Of a stretch of 64,000 nt of DNA, positions 19,209 to 29,089 are shown in pieces. Positions within the stretch are counted from its first letter, which is position 1, and every line of letters starts with the position of its first letter. The stretch lies in NCBI GenBank assembly GCA_014695255.1, contig JACJNX010000077.1:1-64000 (forward strand), in the 5' to 3' direction. A model generated the notes under the pieces. The model had not been told where the DNA came from. It saw nothing but the letters and a program-made list of their open reading frames with translations, and did no database searches. The position numbers and the translations under genes were made by a program. The DNA comes from Cyanobacteria bacterium FACHB-63. Its GTDB lineage: Bacteria > Cyanobacteriota > Cyanobacteriia > Leptolyngbyales > Leptolyngbyaceae.

Positions 19209-20381
19209 ATGAAAGACCGCATCAAAGATCTAGCCGTTTCGCTCGCTCCACGCCTGATCGAAATTCGTCGCCACATCCACAGCCACCCTGAACTGAGTGG
19301 ACAAGAACATCAAACGGCTGCCTATGTGGCGGGGGTGCTTTCGTCCTGTGGGCTGCACGTTAAAGAAGCGATCGGTAAAGTCGGAGTTGTGGGAGAACTC
19401 AAGGGAGGCGACGATTCAAGATTACTGGCAATTCGCACAGACATGGACGCGCTGCCGATTCAAGAGCGTACCGGGCTAGAATTTGCCTCACGTCAGACTG
19501 GAATTATGCACGCTTGCGGTCATGACGTGCATACCACCGTCGGACTTGGAACCGCGATGGTGCTCTCTCAGCTTGGGGTGCCGATCCCCGGTAAAATCCG
19601 GTTTTTGTTCCAGCCTGCGGAAGAAATCGCTCAGGGCGCTCAGTGGATGGTCGAAGATGGGGTGATGAATGATGTCGATTCGATTCTGTCTCTGCATGTA
19701 TTTCCCAGCATTCCGGCGGGTAAGATTGGCATTCGATACGGGGCTTTGACCGCCGCAGCAGATGACTTAGAACTTATGATTATGGGTGAATCCGGACATG
19801 GCGCACGCCCGCATGAAGCGATCGACGCGATTTGGATTGCGTCCCAAGTCGTTACCAGCTTGCAGCAAGCGATTAGTCGGACTCAGAATCCGTTACGCCC
19901 AGTAGTATTGACGATCGGAAAAATCAGCGGTGGACGCGCTCCAAATGTGATTGCCGATCAAGTCACCATGTCGGGAACGGTACGATCGCTGCATCCTGAA
20001 ACTAGCGAAGCGCTACCAACCTGGATTGAAAACATTGTTTCGCATGTTTGTCAGATGTACGGCGCGAAGTATGAAATGAGCTATCGGCGCGGTACACCCT
20101 CGGTACAGAATGATGCGAAACTGACAAGGTTGCTCGAATCGTCGGCGCGGGAAGTTTGGGGAAACGAAAGCGTTCAAATCATCCCCGAACCTTCTTTAGG
20201 TGCAGAGGATTTTTCTTGCTATTTGCAACATGCTCCGGGCAGTATGTTTCGCTTAGGTGTGGGATATCCCGATCGCAAAAACTACCCGCTGCATCATCCG
20301 CAGTTTGAAGTGGACGAAACCGCGATCGTTACCGGAGTCGTCACAATGGCGTGTGCTGCGTATCGCTACTGGCAATCGTGA
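19209..20381 (+). CDS. M20 family amidohydrolase (hippurate/IAA-amino acid hydrolase-like)
   Basis: A 390-residue cytosolic di-metal amidohydrolase that cleaves N-acyl amino acids. Visible metal site: MHACGHDVHTT with Cys103 and His105, the Glu pair at 138-139 in QPAEEIAQGA, and a late His before the C-terminus (PLHHPQFEVDE). The dimerisation lid carries GHGARPHEAIDA. No signal peptide. The frame opens inside the ATP-grasp gene, but ATG 19209 gives the family N-terminus (LIEIRRHIHSHPELS). It probably shares a transcript with the ATP-grasp ligase upstream. Confidence 0.88.
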   Translation: MKDRIKDLAVSLAPRLIEIRRHIHSHPELSGQEHQTAAYVAGVLSSCGLHVKEAIGKVGVVGELKGGDDSRLLAIRTDMDALPIQERTGLEFASRQTGIMHACGHDVHTTVGLGTAMVLSQLGVPIPGKIRFLFQPAEEIAQGAQWMVEDGVMNDVDSILSLHVFPSIPAGKIGIRYGALTAAADDLELMIMGESGHGARPHEAIDAIWIASQVVTSLQQAISRTQNPLRPVVLTIGKISGGRAPNVIADQVTMSGTVRSLHPETSEALPTWIENIVSHVCQMYGAKYEMSYRRGTPSVQNDAKLTRLLESSAREVWGNESVQIIPEPSLGAEDFSCYLQHAPGSMFRLGVGYPDRKNYPLHHPQFEVDETAIVTGVVTMACAAYRYWQS

Positions 20382-20462
20382 GTCTATCGATCTTTGGGGA
20401 ACTTCCTGCCGATTCAGTTAATTTTGCGAAATTTAGAGATTTTGCAGAAGATTTGCGTTGCG

Positions 20463-21722
20463 CTAAATCAGGGGTAATCTCAGCACAAATTCTGTTCCTT
20501 TTTGCGTTTCGGTCTTGACCTGAATGGTTCCATGATGATTATCTACGATAATTTTTTGCACGATCGCTAAGCCTAATCCGGTGCCTTTGCCGACTGCTTT
20601 TGTGGTGAATCGCTGGTGAAATATTTTCTCTTTAATCGTCTCTGGAATTCCAACACCGTTATCCGCAATCGACACTTTTACCTGATCTTGCTCGATTTCA
20701 GTACGAATAATAATCTGATTCGGATTAGCTTGGATCTGACTATAGCTGCGTTCTCGATTCGATTCTTCGAGCGCATCGATCGCATTTGCTAGCAGATTCA
20801 TAAACACCTGATTCAGTTGTCCAGGGAAGCACTGAATCATCGGTAGCTGACCGTACTCTGTAGTGACCTGAATCTCTGGACGCTGCGAATTTGCTCTGAG
20901 CCGATGTCTCAGAATCAGAATCGTACTATTCATCCCTTCGTGCAGGTTAAACGGCTGCATTTGATCCGTATCGGCGCGAGAAAACGTCCGAAGACTTTTA
21001 CTAATGGCAGTAATACGGTTACCGCTGTCTTGTAGGGTTCTAATCAGCTTCGGTAAATCTTCGCGCAGATAGTCTAGATCTTCTAGTGCTGCTTCGATTT
21101 CTGCTCCAGGCTCAGGAAATTTTTTGCAGTAGAGATCAATGACCTCAAACAATTCTGTGACTGAATTGTGAATTGCATTTACATTGCCAACAATACACGC
21201 GATCGGATTATTAATTTCGTGTGCTACTCCGGCAACTAGATTCCCCAGTGCTGACATTTTTTCATTTTGAATCAGTTGTAGCTGCGAGGCTTCGAGCGCT
21301 TCGGCTTTTTGAGCGACTTGCTCGGCTAAGTTCTGAGTCAGGCAATGCAACTGTAAATGGGTTCTAACTCGTGCTAAGACTTCTCTTTCGTGAAACGGTT
21401 TAGTGATGAAGTCTACGGCTCCAAGATCAAAAGATTTAACTTTGCTATCTGTATCAGCAAGCGCAGTCATGAAAATGACCGGAATGTCGCGAGTCCGAGA
21501 ATTTGCCTTGATCCGACGACAGGTTTCAAAGCCATCCATTCCTGGCATCATCACATCAAGCAAGATTAAGTCAGGTAAGCGACGTTCTAGCTGCTGAAGG
21601 GCACGATCGCCGCTCGTTGCGATCGCAATATCAAATCCCGCATCGCTTAGTGCCTCTGAGACCACCTCTAAATTTGTCGGCGTATCATCAACAATCAAAA
21701 TTAAACCTGTGAGGTCAGACAT
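20463..21722 (-). CDS. Receiver-histidine kinase (REC-coiled coil-HisKA-HATPase)
   Basis: A 419-residue soluble protein. The receiver (1-125) has phospho-acceptor Asp56 in LILLDVMMPGMDGF and Lys108 in FITKPF. A coiled coil leads to HisKA with His168 in GVAHEINNP and a full HATPase with [11 protein letters not shown]. It would take phosphate at the receiver and tune its own kinase. The ATG at 21722 is 7 nt after the stop of the hybrid kinase upstream, so they form one operon; the longer frame to 21788 would overlap that gene by 59 nt. The receiver is very similar to that at the start of the protein at 9296-11749. Confidence 0.9.
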   Translation of the reverse strand: MSDLTGLILIVDDTPTNLEVVSEALSDAGFDIAIATSGDRALQQLERRLPDLILLDVMMPGMDGFETCRRIKANSRTRDIPVIFMTALADTDSKVKSFDLGAVDFITKPFHEREVLARVRTHLQLHCLTQNLAEQVAQKAEALEASQLQLIQNEKMSALGNLVAGVAHEINNPIACIVGNVNAIHNSVTELFEVIDLYCKKFPEPGAEIEAALEDLDYLREDLPKLIRTLQDSGNRITAISKSLRTFSRADTDQMQPFNLHEGMNSTILILRHRLRANSQRPEIQVTTEYGQLPMIQCFPGQLNQVFMNLLANAIDALEESNRERSYSQIQANPNQIIIRTEIEQDQVKVSIADNGVGIPETIKEKIFHQRFTTKAVGKGTGLGLAIVQKIIVDNHHGTIQVKTETQKGTEFVLRLPLI

Positions 21723-21729
21723 AAGATGA

Positions 21730-24441
21730 TTAGGGGAGATATTGCTGTATGAATGCTTCAAGTTGTTCGCTCTGGAACTGTCTTGCAAGCTGGATCACCT
21801 GTTGTACGAAGGGTTGATAACGATCGTCTTGCTGCTGTAATTGCTCTGCGATGCTAGTGAGTTTTTTCAATCGTCCTTCTTGCGCGAGTTCTAGCCAGAC
21901 CTTTAAATCAGCCGTAGATGGGGCAAGTAGTTCGGTGAGTGAGGTGAGCGATTTTGGCTCAGAGGCTTCGGATATCCAGGTGAGGTTGAGATGCTTTTTG
22001 AGTAAGCTTAATAATTCTTGAACTTGCACAGGTTTTGCGAGAAAGTCATCGCCGCCTGCTTCAAGGCTGCTTTGCTGCTCTGAGGGGGCAACGGAAGCAG
22101 AAGAAACAATTACCGTCAGCGATTTTAGTCGATCGTTCTGCCGAATCTGCTGCAACAGCGTAAAGCCATCCATCACAGGCATGGCTAAATCAGTGATGAT
22201 CAAATCAGGAACGGCTTGAGAAAGTTGCGCTAAGCCTGCTTGTCCATGTTCCGCTTCTCTCACCACAAATCCCAAAGGTTCTAGTAAATTCAGCAGAACT
22301 GCACGATTTTCCCAGCGATCGTCGATTACTAGAAGGTGTCGTCTTGCGCCCTCATAGCCGATAATGTTGCCTGCTGTGGCGGTTTGCTGTTGGCTCCAGT
22401 CTGACGCGATCGGAGCTTTCACCTCGAAATAAAAATCGCTCCCCACACCTAGCTGACTTTTGACGCGAATTTGCCCTCCCATCAGTTGCACAATCTGCTG
22501 ACTGATCGCGAGTCCAAGACCCGTTCCTTCGGTTTTGCGTTGTTGTTCCCCGACTTGCTCAAAGGCTTGAAAGAGCCGATTGATATGCTCTGGGGCAATT
22601 CCCACTCCGGTATCTGCCACAACGAATCGGAGTTGAACGGTTTGATCAAGCGTCGTTGCAGCCTGATAGACGCTGAGAGTAACGCGACCTTGATCGGTGA
22701 ACTTGATCGCATTTCCCACCAGATTGAGCAAAACTTGACGCAAGCGCTTTTCATCGATCGCAATTCCTACAGGCAGGTCAGGATCTGGCTCAAAATGAAA
22801 CTCAATCGCTTTTTGCTCGGCTCGAACGCGACAAATCTCAACAATGCCCTGCAAGAAAGCGGGAAAGTGAATGGCTTGGGGTGTTAGCTCTAATTTGCGG
22901 GCTTCGATCTTAGACAAATCGAGGATGTCGTTGATCAACATCAAAAGATGAGAGCCGCACTGGTGAATTACGTTAATTCCGTGGCGTTCTTTTTCGGGCA
23001 GCGCTCTCGATCGTTCCAAAATTTGCGCGTAACCGAGAATTCCGTTTAACGGCGTTCGCAGTTCGTGACTCATATTGGCGAGAAATTCGCTCTTCGCTTG
23101 GTTTGCCTCGTCTGCCAGTTCTTTTGCTTGCTGAAGCTCGATCGTGCGTTCTGCCACGCGATCTTCGAGTTGGGTAAACGACGTTTTCAGTTGTGCCGCC
23201 ATTTGGTTGAACGATCGTCCCAAGGCTTGAAGTTCGCTAATGCTTTTGATTTTGACGGTGCGATCGAGGTTTCCAGCCGCAATCGCTTCACTTGCGGCTT
23301 GCAGTTCTGAGATCGGGCGCGTGATCCAACGCGCTGTAAAAATACCAAGAATGGTCGTAATCCCCAGAGCGCCCAAACACAATAGAACGGTGGTGCGAGT
23401 GTTGGCATCAATCTGCACCATGAAATGAGATTCCGGCAGAGTGACTACGACAATCCAGTCCAAACCCCACTCATCTCGCCACGGAGTCATCTGCACAAAC
23501 TGCCGCTCTCCTTGAAAGTTGAACTCTAGCTGCTGACTGGTCTGTAAGCTGCGAAGGCGATCGCCTAGAGCTTGTGTAGCCGAGCGGATGAGTGGATCTG
23601 GGCTTTCTGCGCCGCGCAATCGTCGGGGCTTGCTGTCTGTGACTGAGAAAACGGGGGCTTGCCCGGAACTGGCGACTAGCAAACCATTGCGCTCTAAGAT
23701 GAAAATTTGGCTAGTCTGACTGACGCGAATTCCGTGGAGAAAATCGCTAATTTGGGAGAGACGTTGTTCTACACCAAAGCTGCCAACAAACTTTCCTTGC
23801 TTGTCGTAAATCGGGCGACTTGTGGCGATCGATAACGGGTAGTTATTGGTTTCCCATTGATAGATTTCGCTCCAGCCCGGTTTCCCTGTAGCTGCGCTCT
23901 TGGCGTACCATCCTTCTTTTTGAAATTGATAATCCTTGACTGTCTCAAATCGTGCGATCGGATTGCTTTGAGCGTCCGTTGAATAGTTATATAAGCCACG
24001 ATTTCCGTACTTCTTTGGCAAGACAACGCTGATGTCTGGATTCCCGTTCTTGGGAATTGTGGCTTCACGATAGTAGCCGGATGCAATAAAATCACCCGAA
24101 GGAGTACCGTACAGCATGTAGCCAACGCTGTAGGTTCTGACTTGTTTGGCAAAGAAGCGGGCGAGACGATCGGGATCTTGTAGATCCAGGAGTCCTAGAT
24201 CGATTTGTTCACCATTAACTTGGGTGAGATGGCGTGTAGTCGAGGCATAACTATCAAGGTGCTGATTGGTCTGAGCGCTCACCTTGTCTAACAGTTGCAG
24301 GGCTAATTCATAAACTGCTTTTTGTCCATTCGCTAACGATAAATGTCCAGTCAGCCCAACTGCTGCAAAAATCTGTAGAACAAATGGCAGAACTAGCACT
24401 GTCCGTAAAGGAATGCGGTGGTGGTTTGCTCGGAGGGACAT
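21730..24441 (-). CDS. Hybrid histidine kinase with periplasmic dCache sensor (Cache-HAMP-HisKA-HATPase-REC)
   Basis: A 903-residue membrane protein. TM1 is at about 11-34, a periplasmic double-Cache domain at about 35-345 ([18 protein letters not shown] is the Cache hallmark), TM2 at about 348-372 and HAMP at about 373-425. A coiled coil leads to HisKA with His459 in [15 protein letters not shown], then HATPase and a receiver with Asp751. Cache domains bind small extracellular ligands such as amino or carboxylic acids. The helical tail after the receiver resembles that of the kinase at 6700-9306. It is the first gene of a two-gene operon with the REC-kinase. Confidence 0.92.
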   Translation of the reverse strand: MSLRANHHRIPLRTVLVLPFVLQIFAAVGLTGHLSLANGQKAVYELALQLLDKVSAQTNQHLDSYASTTRHLTQVNGEQIDLGLLDLQDPDRLARFFAKQVRTYSVGYMLYGTPSGDFIASGYYREATIPKNGNPDISVVLPKKYGNRGLYNYSTDAQSNPIARFETVKDYQFQKEGWYAKSAATGKPGWSEIYQWETNNYPLSIATSRPIYDKQGKFVGSFGVEQRLSQISDFLHGIRVSQTSQIFILERNGLLVASSGQAPVFSVTDSKPRRLRGAESPDPLIRSATQALGDRLRSLQTSQQLEFNFQGERQFVQMTPWRDEWGLDWIVVVTLPESHFMVQIDANTRTTVLLCLGALGITTILGIFTARWITRPISELQAASEAIAAGNLDRTVKIKSISELQALGRSFNQMAAQLKTSFTQLEDRVAERTIELQQAKELADEANQAKSEFLANMSHELRTPLNGILGYAQILERSRALPEKERHGINVIHQCGSHLLMLINDILDLSKIEARKLELTPQAIHFPAFLQGIVEICRVRAEQKAIEFHFEPDPDLPVGIAIDEKRLRQVLLNLVGNAIKFTDQGRVTLSVYQAATTLDQTVQLRFVVADTGVGIAPEHINRLFQAFEQVGEQQRKTEGTGLGLAISQQIVQLMGGQIRVKSQLGVGSDFYFEVKAPIASDWSQQQTATAGNIIGYEGARRHLLVIDDRWENRAVLLNLLEPLGFVVREAEHGQAGLAQLSQAVPDLIITDLAMPVMDGFTLLQQIRQNDRLKSLTVIVSSASVAPSEQQSSLEAGGDDFLAKPVQVQELLSLLKKHLNLTWISEASEPKSLTSLTELLAPSTADLKVWLELAQEGRLKKLTSIAEQLQQQDDRYQPFVQQVIQLARQFQSEQLEAFIQQYLP

Positions 24442-24556
24442 GACAAAAAGGGGTTAGCAATGATGAAGATCACTCCTATCATTCCCCCTAGAAAGATTGG
24501 GTCAACAACAAAGCTCGATCGCTCGAAATCCACGGAATTGTGATTCGTTGAAGAAG

Positions 24557-26026
24557 CTACGACCAATTCTTTGTGCGATCGACCGCTTTCTGCCATTGCT
24601 TGAACACGGTCTGAACCGAGGATGATCTAGGTTCAAACACACGATCGATCACTCGCTCAGCAACGAGTTGATCATAACTTTGCCAAAATCCTGCTGCGAG
24701 TCCTGCCGCAAATGCAACTCCTAGAACCGTTGTATCGCGGATTGCAGGACGCTCGATCGCGATTCCCAATAAGTCCGCTTGAAGCTGCATCAGAAAGTTA
24801 TTCTCACAAGCCCCGCCATCTACCGCTAACTTTTGCAGAGGCATCGGGCTATGGGTTGTAATTTCGTCTACGACTTCTTTGACCTGAAACGCGATCGCTT
24901 CGAGTACCGCCCGAACTAGATGTTCTCGTCGCACTCCACCTGTAATTCCCAGAAATGCCCCCCGCGCACTCATATCCCAGTGCGGTGTCCCCAGTCCACT
25001 TAAGGCAGGCACAAAGTACACTCCATCGCTATCTGAAGTCTGCTGGGCGATCGCTTCTGTTTCCTGTGCGGTCGAAATCAATCCCAAGCCATCTCGAAGC
25101 CACTGAATGCAAGCGCCACTGGTAAACATACTGCCTTCGAGCGCATAGCCAACTTGATTGTTTTGCGTCCACGCGATCGTCGAAATCAATTGCTGATCCG
25201 ATCTCACAATTTCAAACCCCGTATGAGCGACTAGAAAGCTTCCGGTTCCGTAGGTGCATTTCATCAAACCGGGTTGATCGCACCCTTGCCCAAACAATGC
25301 CGCTTGTTGATCTCCCAAGATCGCTGTAATTGGAATCTCAACGCCAAGTAACTCTGTGCTGCCAAATGTTCCTAAGCTGGGTTGAATCGAAGGGAGAATC
25401 TGCGCGGGAATGCCAAACAACTCCAGCAATCGAGCGTCCCATTCGAGTGTTTTTAAGTTCATTAATAAAGTACGACTGGCATTACTATGATCGGTCGCGT
25501 GAACTTTACCGCCTGTGAGCTTCCACAAAATCCAAGTATCGATCGTTCCCGCCAGAACCGTGCTTAAATCAATGCCCTGTACCTGATCGAGTAACCATCT
25601 CAGCTTCGTTGCAGAAAAGTAAGCATCAATCACTAAGCCGGTACGATCGTAAATTTCCGCCGCGAACCCTCGATTGCGCAGTTCATTACAAAATTCAGCC
25701 GTCCGCCGATCTTGCCAAACGATCGCCCGATGTAGGGGTTTTCCAGTGTTCTTGTCCCACAGTAAACAAGTTTCGCGCTGAACCGTTAGCCCGATCGCGG
25801 TAATCTCAGACGGTTCGATTTGTGCCGTTTGAATTGCCGATTGAATGACTGACTGAGCTGCATTCCAAATCTCTTCGGCATCGTGTTCTAGCCATCCAGG
25901 GTGCGGATAGTATTGCGTCAGTTCTAGATAAGCCTGTCCAGCAATGTTGCCAGAATGGTCAAATAAAAAGGCGCGATTACCCGTCGTGCCTAGATCAAGC
26001 GCCAGAATGTATCGTGCAGTTGTCAT
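24557..26026 (-). CDS. glpK: Glycerol kinase
   Basis: A 489-residue FGGY-family kinase that phosphorylates glycerol to sn-glycerol 3-phosphate in the cytosol. Visible marks: the N-terminal ATP loop LALDLGTTGNRAF (slightly altered, GNR instead of the usual SSR), GLTVQRETCLLWD with the glycerol-contacting Arg/Glu, GDQQAALFGQ with the catalytic Asp, CTYGTGSFLV and VDGGACENNFLMQ. Length fits the family (about 495-500). No glpF or glpD is adjacent. A 10-bp inverted repeat sits just upstream and could be an operator. Confidence 0.92.
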   Translation of the reverse strand: MTTARYILALDLGTTGNRAFLFDHSGNIAGQAYLELTQYYPHPGWLEHDAEEIWNAAQSVIQSAIQTAQIEPSEITAIGLTVQRETCLLWDKNTGKPLHRAIVWQDRRTAEFCNELRNRGFAAEIYDRTGLVIDAYFSATKLRWLLDQVQGIDLSTVLAGTIDTWILWKLTGGKVHATDHSNASRTLLMNLKTLEWDARLLELFGIPAQILPSIQPSLGTFGSTELLGVEIPITAILGDQQAALFGQGCDQPGLMKCTYGTGSFLVAHTGFEIVRSDQQLISTIAWTQNNQVGYALEGSMFTSGACIQWLRDGLGLISTAQETEAIAQQTSDSDGVYFVPALSGLGTPHWDMSARGAFLGITGGVRREHLVRAVLEAIAFQVKEVVDEITTHSPMPLQKLAVDGGACENNFLMQLQADLLGIAIERPAIRDTTVLGVAFAAGLAAGFWQSYDQLVAERVIDRVFEPRSSSVQTVFKQWQKAVDRTKNWS

Positions 26027-26073
26027 ACATCGCGGTGAGGTCGTCTCACTTCAGACAATAGCGCCCCTGAAGC

Positions 26074-26116
26074 GGGTCGATCGTGACATTTTGTAGATAT
26101 TGACAGCGATCGACCC
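26074..26116. repeat. 10-bp inverted repeat upstream of glpK
   Basis: GGGTCGATCG (26074-26083) and CGATCGACCC (26107-26116) are perfect complements around a 23-nt loop, between the ylqD-like stop and the glpK start on the minus strand. CGATCG is common in this genome, so part of the match may be by chance. Operator or weak terminator. Confidence 0.4.
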
Positions 26117-26123
26117 CCTAACC

Positions 26124-26573
26124 CTAAATAATGCCGCGAATCTCCTCAACCACGCCATCGCGCAGCAGCACTTCAACATTCATCTTTTCAATCAAATTAT
26201 CACCCGGCTCAATCCGAAACACGCTGCCGATTTGTCCTTGCTGCACTTCTTGATCCAGTTCCAACATTTGGATTTGCTGAAGCTGCTGTAGACTTTGATT
26301 TTTTTGCTCTAGCAACTCACTTTTACGCTGATTAAACTGCATCCGAATGCTTTCGCTCTGCTGCAACGCATCCGGGCTACCCGGCTGAAGCGTCTGCCGT
26401 TGAACTTCAGTCAGTACCTGCTGCATCTGCAAATCAAGCTGCTGTAACTGGCTATCAATCTGATTCAATTGCGCCTGTAGAGTTTGCTGCGCTTCGTCTT
26501 TCCAGCGAGGAGTAACCACCGCTTTTATATTGACATTACGCTGCAACAACAGATGAGACTTAGAGATTTCCAT
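26124..26573 (-). CDS. YlqD-family protein
   Basis: A 149-residue cytosolic protein. It opens with a short beta region (LLLQRNVNIKAVVTPRWKDE), continues with a long Gln/Leu-rich coiled coil (about 25-110), and closes with a strand-rich end (VFRIEPGDNLIEKMNVEVLL). This layout fits the YlqD family (PF11068), widespread in Firmicutes and cyanobacteria with no proven function. The frame extends to 26663, but ATG 26573 (MEISKSHLLLQRN) starts the conserved part. It lies downstream of the acyl-activating enzyme gene on the same strand, 91 nt after its stop. Confidence 0.75.
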   Translation of the reverse strand: MEISKSHLLLQRNVNIKAVVTPRWKDEAQQTLQAQLNQIDSQLQQLDLQMQQVLTEVQRQTLQPGSPDALQQSESIRMQFNQRKSELLEQKNQSLQQLQQIQMLELDQEVQQGQIGSVFRIEPGDNLIEKMNVEVLLRDGVVEEIRGII

Positions 26574-26664
26574 ACGGTGACTCAGAAATTGATCAAAAAT
26601 TGAACGATGGGAACCGGGAGCTAGGATGACTATATTAAACGCTTTAGCTCCCGACGATCGCACC

Positions 26665-28566
26665 CTAGGGCGAAAACATCTCGTTAATCATACCGTGGTA
26701 GCGCTCCATCACAACGTTACGTCGAATTTTCAGCGTTTGTGTCAAGAAGCCGTTTTCCATCGTAAACGGCTCGCTCAACAAGCGGAAAACGCCAATACGA
26801 TCGTCCGGACGATATCCCGGACGCGCTTTCACCAATCGCACTAATTCTTGTCGGAACAATTCTTGAACGGCTGGATCATTCAAATCAATGCTGCCCCCTT
26901 TCCACTGTTCCAAGGCTTCAAGGTTCGGCACAATCAATGCACCCAACATCTTCTGATCTTGCCCAACTAACATAATCTGATCCACATAGGCACTCCGGAG
27001 GCAGGCATCTTCGATCGGTTGCGGTTCGATGTTCTCACCGTTGGTTAAAACGATCGTATCTTTCGCTCGTCCAGTGATGATTAAATCATTGTGCTGCGTC
27101 ACCATGCCCAAATCTCCGGTATCAAACCAGCCTTGGGGGTCGATCGCTTTAGCGGTGGCTTCCGGGTTCTTGTAGTAGCCCTGCATAATTTGTGCGCCCC
27201 GCAGCAAAATTAAGCCCCGCTGCCCAATGGGTAAATCTTTGCGGGTTTCGGGATCAACAATCCGAGTTTCGGTTCCGGGAAGCGGTTCGCCGTCGGCTCC
27301 ACGCACATTCCGCCACGGACGGCGCGCATGGGTAATTGGAGCCGTTTCTGTCAGTCCGTAACCTCCCAGAATGGTGATGCCAACAATCTCAAAAAAGTCT
27401 TCTAAGTGCTCCGCGATCGAGCCGCCGCCGCTTACAACGAACTTCAAACAGCCGCCTGTGCCTTGCCGAACTTTTTGATAAACAAGGCGATCGCCCAACT
27501 TATGAAACGGATAGCGAACTGCTGCTTGCATTTTTGCGTTCAATCGTTCAGTGCTGGATGGATTGAGATTGTCTAAGTCCAAATTCTCAACGATGCGTTT
27601 AGCCACAATGTACTTTTGGCTCTGTCCTAACAAGAACTTCACAAGCTTCTGTTTCTTCGCAGGCTGATCGCGGAACTGCTTCTGAATGCCTTCGTAAATC
27701 GATTCCCACAAACGTGGAACCCCAACCATATAGTGCGGTTGGTATTCTTTGAGATCTTTCTTCACAAAGCGGATGTTGGTATAAATCTGAGTACAACCGT
27801 TTGAGAACACAAAGTATTCAAAGGTTCGCTCATAACAATGCCAAATTGGAAGAATGCTTAACACACGCTCTCCGGGCTGCAACAGTGCCACATCATACGC
27901 ACCATTCACTTCATACAGTAAATTGCCGTGACTAAGCATCACGCCTTTTGGCATTCCTGATGTGCCCGAAGTGTACATCAAGGTCGCTAAAGTGTTTCGG
28001 TCTTGCTGCACAGGCTGAATCGGATGAGTTTTACCCAGCTCAATCACTTCTGAGAAATTCAGGACTTTGTAAGTGTCTGAGCTTGCCGTTTCATCGCTCA
28101 GCAGAATCACAAACTGAATCGGAACTTCTGCCAGAATCGATCGCAGCTTCTTCAACAAGTCCGCATCTTGCAGCACCACTCCTACTGAGCCGCTATGCTC
28201 CAAAATGTAGCGTAACTCTAGAGGATCAGCCTGTGAGCCTCGCACCACATCCACCGCACCCGATCGCATAATGCCTTGATCGGCGATCAGCCAGCGCGGA
28301 CAGTTATCCGAAAACAGCGCAATCCGGGCCGGAACCTCATCACCTGCATCGGTGTGGATATCTAGTGCTTGAATCCCCGCTGCAAAGAGCTGCATCTGTT
28401 CATACAGTTGAGCGTATGTCAGCTTAACTTCTGACTGACTATGCGGATCGTGGACTGCCAAAACATCAGCAAATCGCTTAGCAACGATCGACCAAAGTTC
28501 GGGGAGCGACTGCACATTACGATAAGGGGCTTGTTCAAACGGCACAGAGGGGTAAGCGCGGCTCAT
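26665..28566 (-). CDS. Long-chain acyl-ACP synthetase / fatty acid:CoA ligase-like AMP-forming enzyme
   Basis: A 633-residue ANL-superfamily enzyme. The AMP-binding P-loop is LMYTSGTSGMPKGVMLSHGN; the A5 motif is GGYGLTETAP; A7/A8 read GWFDTGDLG and IITGRAKDTIVLTNGENIEP. The late Lys region TLKIRRNVV fits the C-terminal swinging domain. In cyanobacteria the orthologue (Slr1609 type, Aas) reactivates free fatty acids as acyl-ACP for membrane lipids; whether ACP or CoA is the acceptor cannot be read from motifs alone. Membrane-associated, no signal peptide. It starts at ATG 28566 and is followed by ylqD-like and glpK genes on the same strand. Confidence 0.88.
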   Translation of the reverse strand: MSRAYPSVPFEQAPYRNVQSLPELWSIVAKRFADVLAVHDPHSQSEVKLTYAQLYEQMQLFAAGIQALDIHTDAGDEVPARIALFSDNCPRWLIADQGIMRSGAVDVVRGSQADPLELRYILEHSGSVGVVLQDADLLKKLRSILAEVPIQFVILLSDETASSDTYKVLNFSEVIELGKTHPIQPVQQDRNTLATLMYTSGTSGMPKGVMLSHGNLLYEVNGAYDVALLQPGERVLSILPIWHCYERTFEYFVFSNGCTQIYTNIRFVKKDLKEYQPHYMVGVPRLWESIYEGIQKQFRDQPAKKQKLVKFLLGQSQKYIVAKRIVENLDLDNLNPSSTERLNAKMQAAVRYPFHKLGDRLVYQKVRQGTGGCLKFVVSGGGSIAEHLEDFFEIVGITILGGYGLTETAPITHARRPWRNVRGADGEPLPGTETRIVDPETRKDLPIGQRGLILLRGAQIMQGYYKNPEATAKAIDPQGWFDTGDLGMVTQHNDLIITGRAKDTIVLTNGENIEPQPIEDACLRSAYVDQIMLVGQDQKMLGALIVPNLEALEQWKGGSIDLNDPAVQELFRQELVRLVKARPGYRPDDRIGVFRLLSEPFTMENGFLTQTLKIRRNVVMERYHGMINEMFSP

Positions 28567-28804
28567 GGCAAAACTCCTGTGGAATGAGTGTCTAATACTA
28601 ACGATATTGCTTAAATCAAGGATTAAATCATTGAGGGCAGACAGAATTCATTGTGGCTGATGAGCGCTCTTCTTGCTGAAAAATTCTGTTGAGCGCGATC
28701 GAACAGATCGCTAAATCCTCGCGTCTTTACGAGCGGACTGAGATGTAGTCGATCCAGAACGGATCAGTGCTAGGCTGTGAATCGAAGCGTTTAGAGATTA
28801 CACC

Positions 28805-29089
28805 ATGCCAAGAGCAGTTTGGAACGGCGTTGTTTTAGCCGAGAGCGATCGCACTGAAACAGTCGAGGGGAACCAATACTTTCCACCCGACTCGATTCAT
28901 TCTGAATATTTTCAAGACAGCAGCACCCACACCACTTGTGGTTGGAAGGGCGTTGCCAGCTATTACAGCATCGTCGTCAACGGACAAACAAACAAAGATG
29001 CCGCGTGGTACTATCCCACGCCCAAAGATGCCGCGAAGAACATCGCAGGCTACATTGCCTTCTGGAAAGGAGTCAAAGTCGAAGCCTAG
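28805..29089 (+). CDS. DUF427 domain protein
   Basis: A 94-residue protein filling one DUF427 domain (PF04248). Marks: AVWNGVVLAESDRTETVEGN, then YFPPDSI, STHTTCGWKGVASYYS and AAWYYPTPKDAA. Relatives bind small ligands in a beta-tent fold; the function is unproven. Cytosolic. It is divergent from the acyl-ACP synthetase gene, and its stop codon abuts that of the minus-strand Uma2 gene with no gap. Confidence 0.88.
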   Translation: MPRAVWNGVVLAESDRTETVEGNQYFPPDSIHSEYFQDSSTHTTCGWKGVASYYSIVVNGQTNKDAAWYYPTPKDAAKNIAGYIAFWKGVKVEA

